DNA of 64,000 bases from Ilumatobacteraceae bacterium. Its GTDB lineage: Bacteria; Actinomycetota; Acidimicrobiia; Acidimicrobiales; Ilumatobacteraceae. The stretch lies in the NCBI GenBank assembly GCA_017853385.1, contig JAFMJR010000001.1:1-64000 (forward strand), in the 5' to 3' direction. Below are positions 17,663 to 26,254 of the stretch, piece after piece. Under the pieces are notes generated by a model that was given only the letters and a program-made list of their open reading frames with translations, was not told where the DNA came from and searched no databases. A program made the translations under genes and the position numbers. The first letter of the stretch is position 1. Every line of letters begins with the position of its first letter.

Positions 17663-19930
17663 GTGAGTACAGATACATCAGTGCAACAGCTGGATCTTTC
17701 GATCACTGGCATGTCGTGCAATGCGTGCGCGATGTCAATCGAAAAAGGTTTGAACGCTCTCCCTGGCGTGGAAGCAACAGTGAACTTTGCAACGGAATCC
17801 GCTCGTGTTGCATTCGACTCAACTTCGTGCGATATCGCCACATTTATTTCCACCATTGAAGGTCTGGGTTATGGGGCAAGAACTCTTGCTGAAACAACGC
17901 CAGACATGTTGGATGCAGAGGTTCGCGAGCGTGTAGCGATGTTGAAGACACGTCTGATGGTGTCGTTGGTTCTAGCGGTACCAGTTGCAGTTGTGTCGAT
18001 GTTTATGGCACTGCAATTTGATTCATGGCAGTGGTATGCGTTGTTGTTTTCAACTCCAGTAGTCACGTGGGGAGCATGGCCATTTCACCGCGCTGCGTTA
18101 ATGAATGCTCGACATCGAAATACCACAATGGACACGCTCATTTCGCTGGGGATTGTTGCAGCAACCGGTTGGTCATTGTGGGCGCTGATTTGGGGTGGCG
18201 CAACCGATCATCACCACGGTTCCTCAATGTCGTCAGCGCCACATGTGTATTTCGAGGTTGCTGTATCGGTAACTGTGTTTTTGTTGGCGGGTCGATACTT
18301 CGAAGCGCGAGCAAAACGCAGAGCAGGAGATGCACTTCGTGCGCTACTTGCTTTGGGTGCAAGAAATGCAACCGTGTTGCGCGATGGCGAAGAGGTGGTT
18401 ATTGAGGCAGCGCTGATAAAAGTTGGCGACTTGATTGTGGTGCGGCCTGGGGAAATTATTGCTGCAGATGGAATAGTGCAAGAAGGTGAATCCACGATTG
18501 ATGCTTCGATGCTGACTGGAGAAAGCGTTCCGGTAGATGTGTCCAAAGGCAGCAAAGTAACGGGAACCACCGTCAACCTGACTGGACGAATTGTTGTAAA
18601 AGCAAGGCGAGTTGGCGCGGATTCAACGTTTGCGCAGATGACCAAACTCGTGCGAGATGCGCAGTCAACGAAGGCACCTGTACAGCGTTTGGCAGATCGT
18701 GTGAGCAGCGTGTTTGTACCAACGGTGATTGCAATATCAGTTCTCACATTTATTGGCTGGTATGTGCTTGGCGATGACTTGAACCGTGTTGCCGATTCCT
18801 TCACTGCCGCAGTTGCAGTATTGATCATTGCTTGCCCATGCGCTCTTGGACTTGCAACGCCGACTGCTCTCATGGTGGGAAGTGGTCGTGCTGCCCAAAT
18901 GGGAATCGTGATTAAGGGTGTAGATGTATTGCAAAGCACGCGACGTATTGACACTGTGGTTTTTGACAAAACTGGCACGGTGACAACGGGTGTCATGCAA
19001 CTCATTGACGTTGTATGTGCGTCTGGTGTTTCAAGGGAAGAAATTCTTGGCTATGCGGGAGCCTTAGAACACGCCAGTGAACACCCTGTTGCAAAGGCAA
19101 TTGCAAATGCAGCTCGCAATGAACTTGGAACACTTGGTTCTGTTGGACATTTCGAATCAATTGCCGGAATGGGCACCGTAGGAGTGGTCAACGGCAAGCG
19201 AGTCATGGTTGGCGGTGAACCGCTATTTCAGACTCAGCTCACGATTGTGTCTAAGGAAATGAAAGACGCCCTACATACTGCACGTAATTCTGGCAATACT
19301 GCCGTACTCGTGGCCTATGACGGTTCGGCGAAAGGTGTGTGCGTTATCGCAGATCAGCCCAAACAGCACAGCGCCGAAGCAATTGCAGACCTGCGAAAAC
19401 TGGGTTTGCGCCCAGTGTTACTCACAGGTGACAACCGTGCAACAGCGGTTGCGGTTGCCCAGCAAGTAGGTATTGATACCGACGAACAGCATGTAATTGC
19501 AGGTGTGTTGCCGGCAGAGAAAGTTCGAGTTGTGGCCGACCTGCAGGAGCGCGGTTATGCGGTGGCAATGGTTGGCGACGGTGTCAATGACGCCGCTGCA
19601 CTTGCTCAATCAGATGTTGGAATTGCAATGGGAACAGGGACAGACGTTGCTATGAATGCAAGCGATCTCACCATTGTGAGTGGCGATTTGCGTTTGGTCT
19701 CGGATGCGATTTTGTTATCGCGTGCAACTTTGCGCACAATTAGCGCCAATGTGTTCTGGGCGTTTATCTATAACGCCGCAGCGATTCCTTTAGCGGCACT
19801 TGGTTACATGAATCCAATGTGGGCTGGTTTGGCAATGGCGTTTTCAAGTGTGTTCGTTGTGAGTAATTCACTTCGTTTACGCACTGCAAAACTTACGCCG
19901 CACACTGCGTTCGTTCACGCAACTCGCTAA
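17663..19930 (+). CDS. copA: heavy-metal (copper) translocating P1B-type ATPase
   Basis: HMA GMSCNACAMSIEK; CPCALGLATP; DKTGTVTTG; MVGDGVNDAAALAQ. Confidence 0.93.
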   Translation: MSTDTSVQQLDLSITGMSCNACAMSIEKGLNALPGVEATVNFATESARVAFDSTSCDIATFISTIEGLGYGARTLAETTPDMLDAEVRERVAMLKTRLMVSLVLAVPVAVVSMFMALQFDSWQWYALLFSTPVVTWGAWPFHRAALMNARHRNTTMDTLISLGIVAATGWSLWALIWGGATDHHHGSSMSSAPHVYFEVAVSVTVFLLAGRYFEARAKRRAGDALRALLALGARNATVLRDGEEVVIEAALIKVGDLIVVRPGEIIAADGIVQEGESTIDASMLTGESVPVDVSKGSKVTGTTVNLTGRIVVKARRVGADSTFAQMTKLVRDAQSTKAPVQRLADRVSSVFVPTVIAISVLTFIGWYVLGDDLNRVADSFTAAVAVLIIACPCALGLATPTALMVGSGRAAQMGIVIKGVDVLQSTRRIDTVVFDKTGTVTTGVMQLIDVVCASGVSREEILGYAGALEHASEHPVAKAIANAARNELGTLGSVGHFESIAGMGTVGVVNGKRVMVGGEPLFQTQLTIVSKEMKDALHTARNSGNTAVLVAYDGSAKGVCVIADQPKQHSAEAIADLRKLGLRPVLLTGDNRATAVAVAQQVGIDTDEQHVIAGVLPAEKVRVVADLQERGYAVAMVGDGVNDAAALAQSDVGIAMGTGTDVAMNASDLTIVSGDLRLVSDAILLSRATLRTISANVFWAFIYNAAAIPLAALGYMNPMWAGLAMAFSSVFVVSNSLRLRTAKLTPHTAFVHATR

Positions 19931-20672
19931 TTGCTTTGCTTCTCCAGGTGCGAACTGTGCGCACGCACACTCCTGCTTCTGCAGCAACTTCATCTAAGGA
20001 TTCTCCACTACTTAGTCGCATGAGAAGCTGCAATGGAGCGCCGCTCATTCCGTGTTTCACTGCATCATGAAGTATCAGCGCAAGTTCGATACCTGGGTCA
20101 ATACTTAAGTCGTCAGCAACAAATTTCTCATCAACATCGTCAGTCCAGTTTTCTACTTCAAGTCTTTTGAGTCGTGAGTTGCGAACAAATGCAAAATATT
20201 CGGTATCGCGAACCAGATTTGAAGCAACTTTTGCTGGTCGTCGATCAACGGGGTAGGTGCGAATCAGGATCCATGCTTGGCCGAGTATTTCGTTGAACGC
20301 AGCATTGAATCCTCCATTGGTGATGTGTCCTCGTCGACCGGCGATGGCAATGAGGGGAGGAAGGATGCGTTGCAAAACGATTCGAGCGGCAAGTTCATCG
20401 TGTGCAGCGCGTTGAACAAGAGCAAAGAGGAATGCATCCGCGTTTTCGTATGAGGATTCAATTCCGTACCCAGATCGGAGAAGAACCTCATCAAGACTGG
20501 CAATGTGTCCGCCCGGGAGGTTCCAGCGATTTACTTGGCGAAGAGATCGGGGTTGTGTTGAAATTGCGCCCCATTCGGTGACGAGTTTGCGCACGAGAGG
20601 TGCAGACCCAGATGGATGAGTAAGCGTGCTGCGTTGTTTGGACTTTTGTGGAGTTGGTGAAGTTGTGGTCAT
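19893..20672 (-). CDS. HTH (sigma70 region 4-like) regulatory protein
   Basis: C-terminal HTH LQLLMRLSSGESLDEVAAEAGVCVRTVRTWRSKAISELRER. Confidence 0.6.
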   Translation of the reverse strand: MTTTSPTPQKSKQRSTLTHPSGSAPLVRKLVTEWGAISTQPRSLRQVNRWNLPGGHIASLDEVLLRSGYGIESSYENADAFLFALVQRAAHDELAARIVLQRILPPLIAIAGRRGHITNGGFNAAFNEILGQAWILIRTYPVDRRPAKVASNLVRDTEYFAFVRNSRLKRLEVENWTDDVDEKFVADDLSIDPGIELALILHDAVKHGMSGAPLQLLMRLSSGESLDEVAAEAGVCVRTVRTWRSKAISELRERTQCAA

Positions 20673-20767
20673 GCGGGGGATCGTGGGAGATCAACTTCAC
20701 CGCAGGCATCACCAGTCAACTCACCGAAAGTCTCACCGCCCGCGTAAATCCCTGTCAGTATTGATTT

Positions 20768-21427
20768 ATGCGAATTACTTTGCCGTCGGGAACTCCAGCT
20801 GAAATCGATACATCAGTCGCAAATCCCACGATGGGACTCGTAATTGCACCAGACATTTTCGGCTTGCGCCCACTTTTTGATGATCTAGTTGCGCGACTTG
20901 CGCGTGAATGGAAGATGGCGGTCATCGCAGTTGAGCCATTTCCTGGCAAAGAGTTGTCGGCCGATGTCAACGAGCGATTCGCTGCGATGGCCAAAGTCGA
21001 TGATGAGGTTCATCTTCGAGACCTCATCGAAGCCGCGGATGCTCTCAACGTTGATCGCGTGGGATTGATCGGCTTTTGTATGGGCGGGATGTATTGCTTT
21101 AAGTCAGCGAGAAGCGATCGCTTTGCAAAAATTTCATCGTTTTACGGAATGATCCACGTTCCCGAAGGATGGCAAAGTTCTTCTCAAGGTGACCCGATGA
21201 GTTATTTATATGCGGGCTATCCAGAACGAGTGCTCGCGATTATCGGAGCACAAGACCCGTATACGCCTCCAGATCAAGTAAACGAATTATTTGAAAGTGG
21301 CGTAACCGTTTGTGAATACCCACAGGCTGTGCACGGTTTTGCTCACGACGCATCGCGCCCTGCGCACCGAGCCGATGATGCTGCTGATGCTTTTGCTCGC
21401 ACCTACGAATGGTTACTTGCTGAGTAA
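20768..21427 (+). CDS. dienelactone hydrolase family protein
   Basis: GLIGFCMGGMYCF nucleophile elbow; QAVHGFAHDASRPAH. Confidence 0.88.
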   Translation: MRITLPSGTPAEIDTSVANPTMGLVIAPDIFGLRPLFDDLVARLAREWKMAVIAVEPFPGKELSADVNERFAAMAKVDDEVHLRDLIEAADALNVDRVGLIGFCMGGMYCFKSARSDRFAKISSFYGMIHVPEGWQSSSQGDPMSYLYAGYPERVLAIIGAQDPYTPPDQVNELFESGVTVCEYPQAVHGFAHDASRPAHRADDAADAFARTYEWLLAE

Positions 21428-22093
21428 TTAGCTAGCGCGAATTTCCATGCGATCGCGCATCAAAATTTTGTAGCGACGATCATGTTGCTCAAGCCAACCG
21501 AGACGAATGAAGCTTGCGATGGCTTTATTGACTCGCTCGCGAGACGCCCCAACCATTCCAGCAAGCTCTTCTTGTGTCACAGGAAGTACAAATTCATTGT
21601 TGCCACTTGACAGTTCGAGCAAGCGCTTCGCTGTGCGACCAGTGACATCTAGAAACACGCTGTCTGCAAGTACTTCGTCCATGGTGCGAAGTCGATTAGC
21701 GAGCAATTTAATTACGCCCCACAACATTGCAGGGTTTGCATGCATCTGCTCTCGTATTGGTGCATATGGAATTCGAAGAACCGAGCTTTGCTCAATTGCC
21801 CGGGCCATAGCGCTGCGTGGACCTTCATCAAGCATGCCAAGTTCACCAAACAAGTCGCCAGACTCCATGAGTGCGAGCATGCTTTCGCGACTATCTAAAG
21901 GTTTGTTGCCGATTGCAATGGCAATACGTCCGCTCAGCACGACGAACAAAGCGTCTGGTGCGTCTCCTTCATTGAACAAGACATCTCCGCGTTGGAGTGT
22001 CTGGGTTTTTGCGTGTTCGCAGATGAGTGAAAGCGCGCTCGCTGGGGTATCTGCGAAAAACGATGTGCCTGCAAGGAGTTCTTCGTGTGTCAT
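21428..22093 (-). CDS. Crp/Fnr family transcriptional regulator
   Basis: cNMP-binding RGDVLFNEGDAPDALFVVLSGRIAI, GELGMLDEGPRSAMARA; HTH VTQEELAGMVGASRERVNKAI. Confidence 0.92.
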   Translation of the reverse strand: MTHEELLAGTSFFADTPASALSLICEHAKTQTLQRGDVLFNEGDAPDALFVVLSGRIAIAIGNKPLDSRESMLALMESGDLFGELGMLDEGPRSAMARAIEQSSVLRIPYAPIREQMHANPAMLWGVIKLLANRLRTMDEVLADSVFLDVTGRTAKRLLELSSGNNEFVLPVTQEELAGMVGASRERVNKAIASFIRLGWLEQHDRRYKILMRDRMEIRAS

Positions 22094-22118
22094 GCGAACT
22101 ATGACGGTACTACCCTAA

Positions 22119-22769
22119 ATGAACGTGACAACATCGCCCAATGAAAATGTTTGGACAATTGTTGTTGCCGCTGGATCTGGGGCTCGATTTGGTGGGCCAA
22201 AACAGTTTTCAATTCTTGGCGATCGACGAGTGTTGGATTGGTCGGTTGAAACCGCAAAAGCAGTGAGTGCCGGTGTGGTGGTGGTGCTTCCGCCGACTGA
22301 GGCCGAGCGAGAAGGCGGCGTTGCCGGGGGAGCGACCCGAAGCGAATCGGTTCGTCGTGGACTAGCAGCTGTTCCTCATGATGCAACGATTATTTGTGTT
22401 CATGATGCTGCGCGACCTTTTGCTAGCGCCCATCTATATCGAGAAGTGATTGCTCAGGTCCATGGTGGTGCCGATGGAGCAGTTCCGGCACTTGCTGTAA
22501 CCGACACCATTAAGCAGGTGAATGCGCAAAACATCGTTGTCGCAACTCCTGATCGCTCAACGCTTGTTGCAGTGCAAACACCTCAGGCATTTCGTGCATC
22601 GGTGTTGCGCGATGCTCATGCATCATCTCCAGAAGGCACAGATGATGCGACACTGGTGGAAGCAATGAGTAAACAAGTAGTGGTCGTTGCTGGTGAATCA
22701 ATGAACAGAAAACTCACTGCGCCAGAAGATCTTGAATGGGCTCGCGCAATGGCGAGCACAGAGGCTTAG
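22119..22769 (+). CDS. ispD: 2-C-methyl-D-erythritol 4-phosphate cytidylyltransferase
   Basis: VVAAGSGARFGGPKQF; VHDAARPFAS; TPQAFRASVL. Confidence 0.93.
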   Translation: MNVTTSPNENVWTIVVAAGSGARFGGPKQFSILGDRRVLDWSVETAKAVSAGVVVVLPPTEAEREGGVAGGATRSESVRRGLAAVPHDATIICVHDAARPFASAHLYREVIAQVHGGADGAVPALAVTDTIKQVNAQNIVVATPDRSTLVAVQTPQAFRASVLRDAHASSPEGTDDATLVEAMSKQVVVVAGESMNRKLTAPEDLEWARAMASTEA

Positions 22770-22778
22770 GAGTTCAGC

Positions 22779-23270
22779 ATGTCAATACGTACTCGTGTAG
22801 GGCAGGGCTTTGATATTCATCGTTTTGTTGACGGCCCAAGTGATCGCGTGTTGGTACTTGGTGGTGTCAAATTTCCCGCCGAAAAGCCTCTCGTTGGACA
22901 CAGCGATGCCGATGTGATTGCACACGCTGCTGCTGATGCACTGCTTGGAGCAGCTGCGCTCGGCGATATCGGAATGCATTTCCCCGACACTGATCCAAAG
23001 TGGGCAGGTGCGGATTCACTCACATTGCTGGCACGCGTTGCTCAACTTGTGCGCGAAGCAGGATATGAAATTGGCAACGTGGATTGCAGCGTTGTATGCG
23101 AGAAGCCCAAAATTGCTCCTCACCGAGAAGAGATGCAAAAGCTGTTATCGAATGCCGTAGGTGCACAGATAACTGTTAAAGGTCGCCGCGCAGAAGGACT
23201 TGGCGCACTTGGTCGCGAAGAAGGAATTGCCTGCTGGGCAGTTGCCGTTATTGAAAGGACGCAAGCATGA
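22779..23270 (+). CDS. ispF: 2-C-methyl-D-erythritol 2,4-cyclodiphosphate synthase
   Basis: RVGQGFDIHRF; VGHSDADVIAHAAADALLGAAALGDIG. Confidence 0.95.
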   Translation: MSIRTRVGQGFDIHRFVDGPSDRVLVLGGVKFPAEKPLVGHSDADVIAHAAADALLGAAALGDIGMHFPDTDPKWAGADSLTLLARVAQLVREAGYEIGNVDCSVVCEKPKIAPHREEMQKLLSNAVGAQITVKGRRAEGLGALGREEGIACWAVAVIERTQA

Positions 23271-24151
23271 AACCACGTAGCTCAGGGGGAGGACGCGGTC
23301 CGTCACGCGGTGCACCACGAGGAACGAAAAAGCATCGCGGTGGAAAGCCACCAGCGCGCGAACACGATGGGCCACGAGCACCACGCCCCGATAAACACAG
23401 TCTTGGAGGTTCACAAGTTGAAGGCCGACAAGCAGTTCGCGAGCTGTTGATTGCCCGAAAGCGCAAGGCTTACGAAATTCTCATTTCCAATGATTTAGAT
23501 AAGAACGACATCATCGATGACATCATTGAATTAGCAAATGATCAACGCGTGCCTGTTCGGTATGTGCCTCGTAAGGAAATTGAGCGTGAAGCACGAAGCG
23601 AAGCACCGCAAGGAATCATTGCGACTGCAGCAGGAATTCCCGAAATTGAAATCGGCGATATTTTGAAGAATGCATCGCCTTCGCGAAAACCATTCTTTGT
23701 TGCAATCGATGGAGTCACTGACCCGGGCAACCTTGGTGCAATTTTGCGCTCATGCGATGGAGCAGGTGTTGACGCTGTTGTGCTTCCTCGCCATCGTGCT
23801 GTGCACATCACACCTACTGCAGCAAAGTCGGCTGCTGGTGCTGCCGAGTATGTGCCGATGTGCATTGTTGGTGGTTTGCCAACCGCGCTTAAGCAACTGA
23901 AAGATGCAGGTGTGTGGATTATTGGTCTGCATGACGCAGCCGATAAAAATATTTTTGAAATGGGATCGCTAGCAACCGAGCCCGTTTGTCTGGTTCTTGG
24001 AGCAGAAGGACCTGGTCTTTCACGGCTTGTGCGTGAACGCTGTGACTTATTGGTCAGCATTCCGATGCTTGGGGCGCTTTCATCGCTCAATGTGTCGGCA
24101 GCTGCGGCGCTTGCGACATATGAAGTAGTTAGGGCGCGCACAGCGAAATAG
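23267..24151 (+). CDS. rlmB: TrmH/SpoU family 23S rRNA 2'-O-methyltransferase
   Basis: VEGRQAVRELL; GVTDPGNLGAILRSCDGAGVDAVVLP; LVLGAEGPGLSRLVRERCD; IPMLGALSSLNVSAAAAL. Confidence 0.93.
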   Translation: MKPRSSGGGRGPSRGAPRGTKKHRGGKPPAREHDGPRAPRPDKHSLGGSQVEGRQAVRELLIARKRKAYEILISNDLDKNDIIDDIIELANDQRVPVRYVPRKEIEREARSEAPQGIIATAAGIPEIEIGDILKNASPSRKPFFVAIDGVTDPGNLGAILRSCDGAGVDAVVLPRHRAVHITPTAAKSAAGAAEYVPMCIVGGLPTALKQLKDAGVWIIGLHDAADKNIFEMGSLATEPVCLVLGAEGPGLSRLVRERCDLLVSIPMLGALSSLNVSAAAALATYEVVRARTAK

Positions 24152-24187
24152 CGAAACGCCCGTATCATTGAGGCGCTCAATGAATAC

Positions 24188-24259
24188 GCCGGGTTAGCTC
24201 AGGGGCAGAGCAACCGCCTTGTAAGCGGTAGGTCGTGGGTTCAATTCCCACACCCGGCT
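24188..24259 (+). tRNA. tRNA-Thr (TGT)
   Basis: GCCGGGT...ACCCGGCT, anticodon loop CTTGTAA, GGTTCAATTCC T-loop; CCA not encoded. Confidence 0.93.
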
Positions 24260-24313
24260 CTGAAATACCGACCATGACTCAATCGGTATGCCGAGGACGG
24301 GTACGGTAAATGT

Positions 24314-24874
24314 ATGAGTCAAAACGCACGTCGCCCCCGCCGTGGACCAGTTTCCAACGGATCCAGCCTGAACTCAACCATGTCGATTGTTGTGGCAGCA
24401 GTAGCTGTGCTGCTCGGCTTCCTTATCTTGCGAGATATCGGCGGCGGAGATTCCACCACGTCAGAAATTCCAGTTGACCCAGCAACAAGTGAAACCGTTG
24501 TCAGCGACACCATTCCAGTTGAAACTACGGTCACGGAAACCACTCTCGTACTGACAGCGTTCAAGGTGCAGATTGCCAACGCATCAAAAGTTTCAGGAAG
24601 CGCCGGAGAGCTCACGACACAATTGCAAGGTCGAGGATTTATCGTTCAACCAGCGAAGAACTCTGACGCTGCAACTCCGAAACAGACAACGACAGTGGTC
24701 TATTACAACCCTGGAAGTGAAGCTGCCGCAGCGCAAGTTGCTGCGACACTTGGCGGTGTTGCAACAGCACCAATGCCAACACCGATTCCAACTGAAGATG
24801 GAAGTATTGGCGAAGCAAGCGTGCTGGTCATGCTTGGCACTGACCTCGCCGGCAAACCGCTAGCTGCGGGATGA
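24314..24874 (+). CDS. LytR C-terminal (LytR_C) domain protein, membrane-anchored
   Basis: N-terminal TM; FKVQIANASKVSGSAGELTTQLQGRGFIV...TTVVYYNPGSEAAAAQVAATLG. Confidence 0.8.
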   Translation: MSQNARRPRRGPVSNGSSLNSTMSIVVAAVAVLLGFLILRDIGGGDSTTSEIPVDPATSETVVSDTIPVETTVTETTLVLTAFKVQIANASKVSGSAGELTTQLQGRGFIVQPAKNSDAATPKQTTTVVYYNPGSEAAAAQVAATLGGVATAPMPTPIPTEDGSIGEASVLVMLGTDLAGKPLAAG

Positions 24875-25861
24875 TGAGTCGCTCGCGAGTAATTCGCGAG
24901 CAGCTCGTTCAATACAGGTAAGTGTTTGTTCCATGGCTGCTTGCTGGCCGTAGGACTCCACCAAGCTGACAGCAGTGATCCGCGAACGAACCTCAGGCAA
25001 CGCGTCGCCGCAGATAACTGCAACTGGCTTACCTGCTTTTATTGCGAGTTGCTGAACACCTCCAACAACTTTTCCGTTGAAGCTTTCTTCATCAAGGAAC
25101 CCTTCACCAGTGATGACAAAATCGCTGTTATTGATGTGTTCGTGTAGCCCAACTTCATCCGCAACAACATCAAAACCAGGCACGAGCTTGGCGCCGAGCG
25201 CTGCTAAACCGCCGGCAAGACCGCCAGCAGCCCCAGCGCCATCTATTTCAGAAATGTCAATCCCGAATTCGTCTTTGTAGGTCTGCACCAATGCGTGAAG
25301 TCGCGATGTTAGAAAATCTATTTGTGCAGGCGTTGCTCCTTTTTGTGCACCAAAAAACTTTGCAGCATCGGTAAATCGTGTTCGTACATCACATGCAACG
25401 AGAAACTCCACACCTCGCAATCGAGCAGATGACTTAATTGCGCGAATTGCCCCTAAACCGCCATCAACTGTGGCAGATCCGCCAACACACACAATGATGC
25501 GTTTCGCACCGTCGTTGAGTGCAGTATCAATGAGTTCGCCAGTGCCAATAGTTGAAGCAGCAATTACGTCGTTGCCGGCTTTTCCTCCGACAAGAGTGAG
25601 TCCAGAAGCTCTGGCCATTTCGATTACGGCAACATCCCGAGAAAGTCTCCATTGCGCATCCACTGGTTTTCCGAGCGGATTTGTCACACGACTAGTGCGG
25701 TTTGGCCCACCAAGAACCTCAAGTGTTCCTTCGCCACCATCTGCAATGGGAATTTCAATGCACTCATGTCCGTTTTCCCAGCATGCGTGACCAATGGACG
25801 CTGCGACTTGTGCGGCCGTGGCAGTTCCACGGAATTTATCGACAGCAGCAAGAACGCGCAT
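24860..25861 (-). CDS. glycerate kinase
   Basis: DKFRGTATAAQVAASIG; IPIADGGEGTLEVL; CVGGSATVDGGLG; GAAGGLAGGLAAL; TGEGFLDEESFNGK. Confidence 0.92.
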   Translation of the reverse strand: MRVLAAVDKFRGTATAAQVAASIGHACWENGHECIEIPIADGGEGTLEVLGGPNRTSRVTNPLGKPVDAQWRLSRDVAVIEMARASGLTLVGGKAGNDVIAASTIGTGELIDTALNDGAKRIIVCVGGSATVDGGLGAIRAIKSSARLRGVEFLVACDVRTRFTDAAKFFGAQKGATPAQIDFLTSRLHALVQTYKDEFGIDISEIDGAGAAGGLAGGLAALGAKLVPGFDVVADEVGLHEHINNSDFVITGEGFLDEESFNGKVVGGVQQLAIKAGKPVAVICGDALPEVRSRITAVSLVESYGQQAAMEQTLTCIERAARELLASDSSSRS

Positions 25862-25870
25862 GCCTCATAG

Positions 25871-25890
25871 GTTAGGTTGCGCGACCTAAC
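25871..25890. promoter_or_regulatory. near-perfect dyad between divergent glycerate kinase and LysM genes
   Basis: GTTAGGTTGCGCGACCTAAC, one T/G mismatch pair. Confidence 0.4.
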
Positions 25891-25897
25891 ATGACCC

Positions 25898-26254
25898 ATG
25901 ATGTATCTACGAGGACGGCTCCAATGGTCACTACTCGTTATTTCACTGTTAACGGGCATTATCGCGGTGGCGTTATCGCGTCAAGACAGTGGTGACTCGG
26001 TTCCTGCTGAAACAACAGTTGAATCCACTATTCCTGCAACCACAACCACTGTGTATCAAGAGCCCATTTTGTACACCGTTGAGCCTGGTGATTCCATTTT
26101 TGGCATTGCGGAGAAATTTGGATTGAACATGGCTGAGTTGATGAACATCAACGGAATCACCGACCCAGATCGAGTGAATGCCGGCCAAGTGTTGAAGTTG
26201 CCTCCGGCTACGGGTTTTGTTGCCGTTGCCGGCTCTACAACAATGTTGCCGTAG
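25898..26254 (+). CDS. LysM domain protein, membrane-anchored
   Basis: YTVEPGDSIFGIAEKFGLNMAELMNINGITDPDRVNAGQVLKLP. Confidence 0.88.
   Translation: MMYLRGRLQWSLLVISLLTGIIAVALSRQDSGDSVPAETTVESTIPATTTTVYQEPILYTVEPGDSIFGIAEKFGLNMAELMNINGITDPDRVNAGQVLKLPPATGFVAVAGSTTMLP

Noticed and set aside
18211-19005. 264-aa minus-strand ORF inside copA
   Set aside because: Fully antisense to a clear P-type ATPase with all motifs; low-complexity S/T/P composition typical of shadow ORFs.
21507-22118. 203-aa plus-strand ORF antisense to the Crp/Fnr regulator
   Set aside because: Serine-rich shadow ORF with no recognisable domain; the opposite strand has clear cNMP-binding and HTH motifs.
23542-24180. 212-aa minus-strand ORF antisense to rlmB
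   Set aside because: Shadow of a well-supported SpoU methyltransferase; no domain features.
24265-24289. ATACCGA-N11-TCGGTAT inverted repeat after tRNA-Thr
   Set aside because: No T-run and a large loop; could be a weak operator or chance, so not called as terminator or riboswitch.
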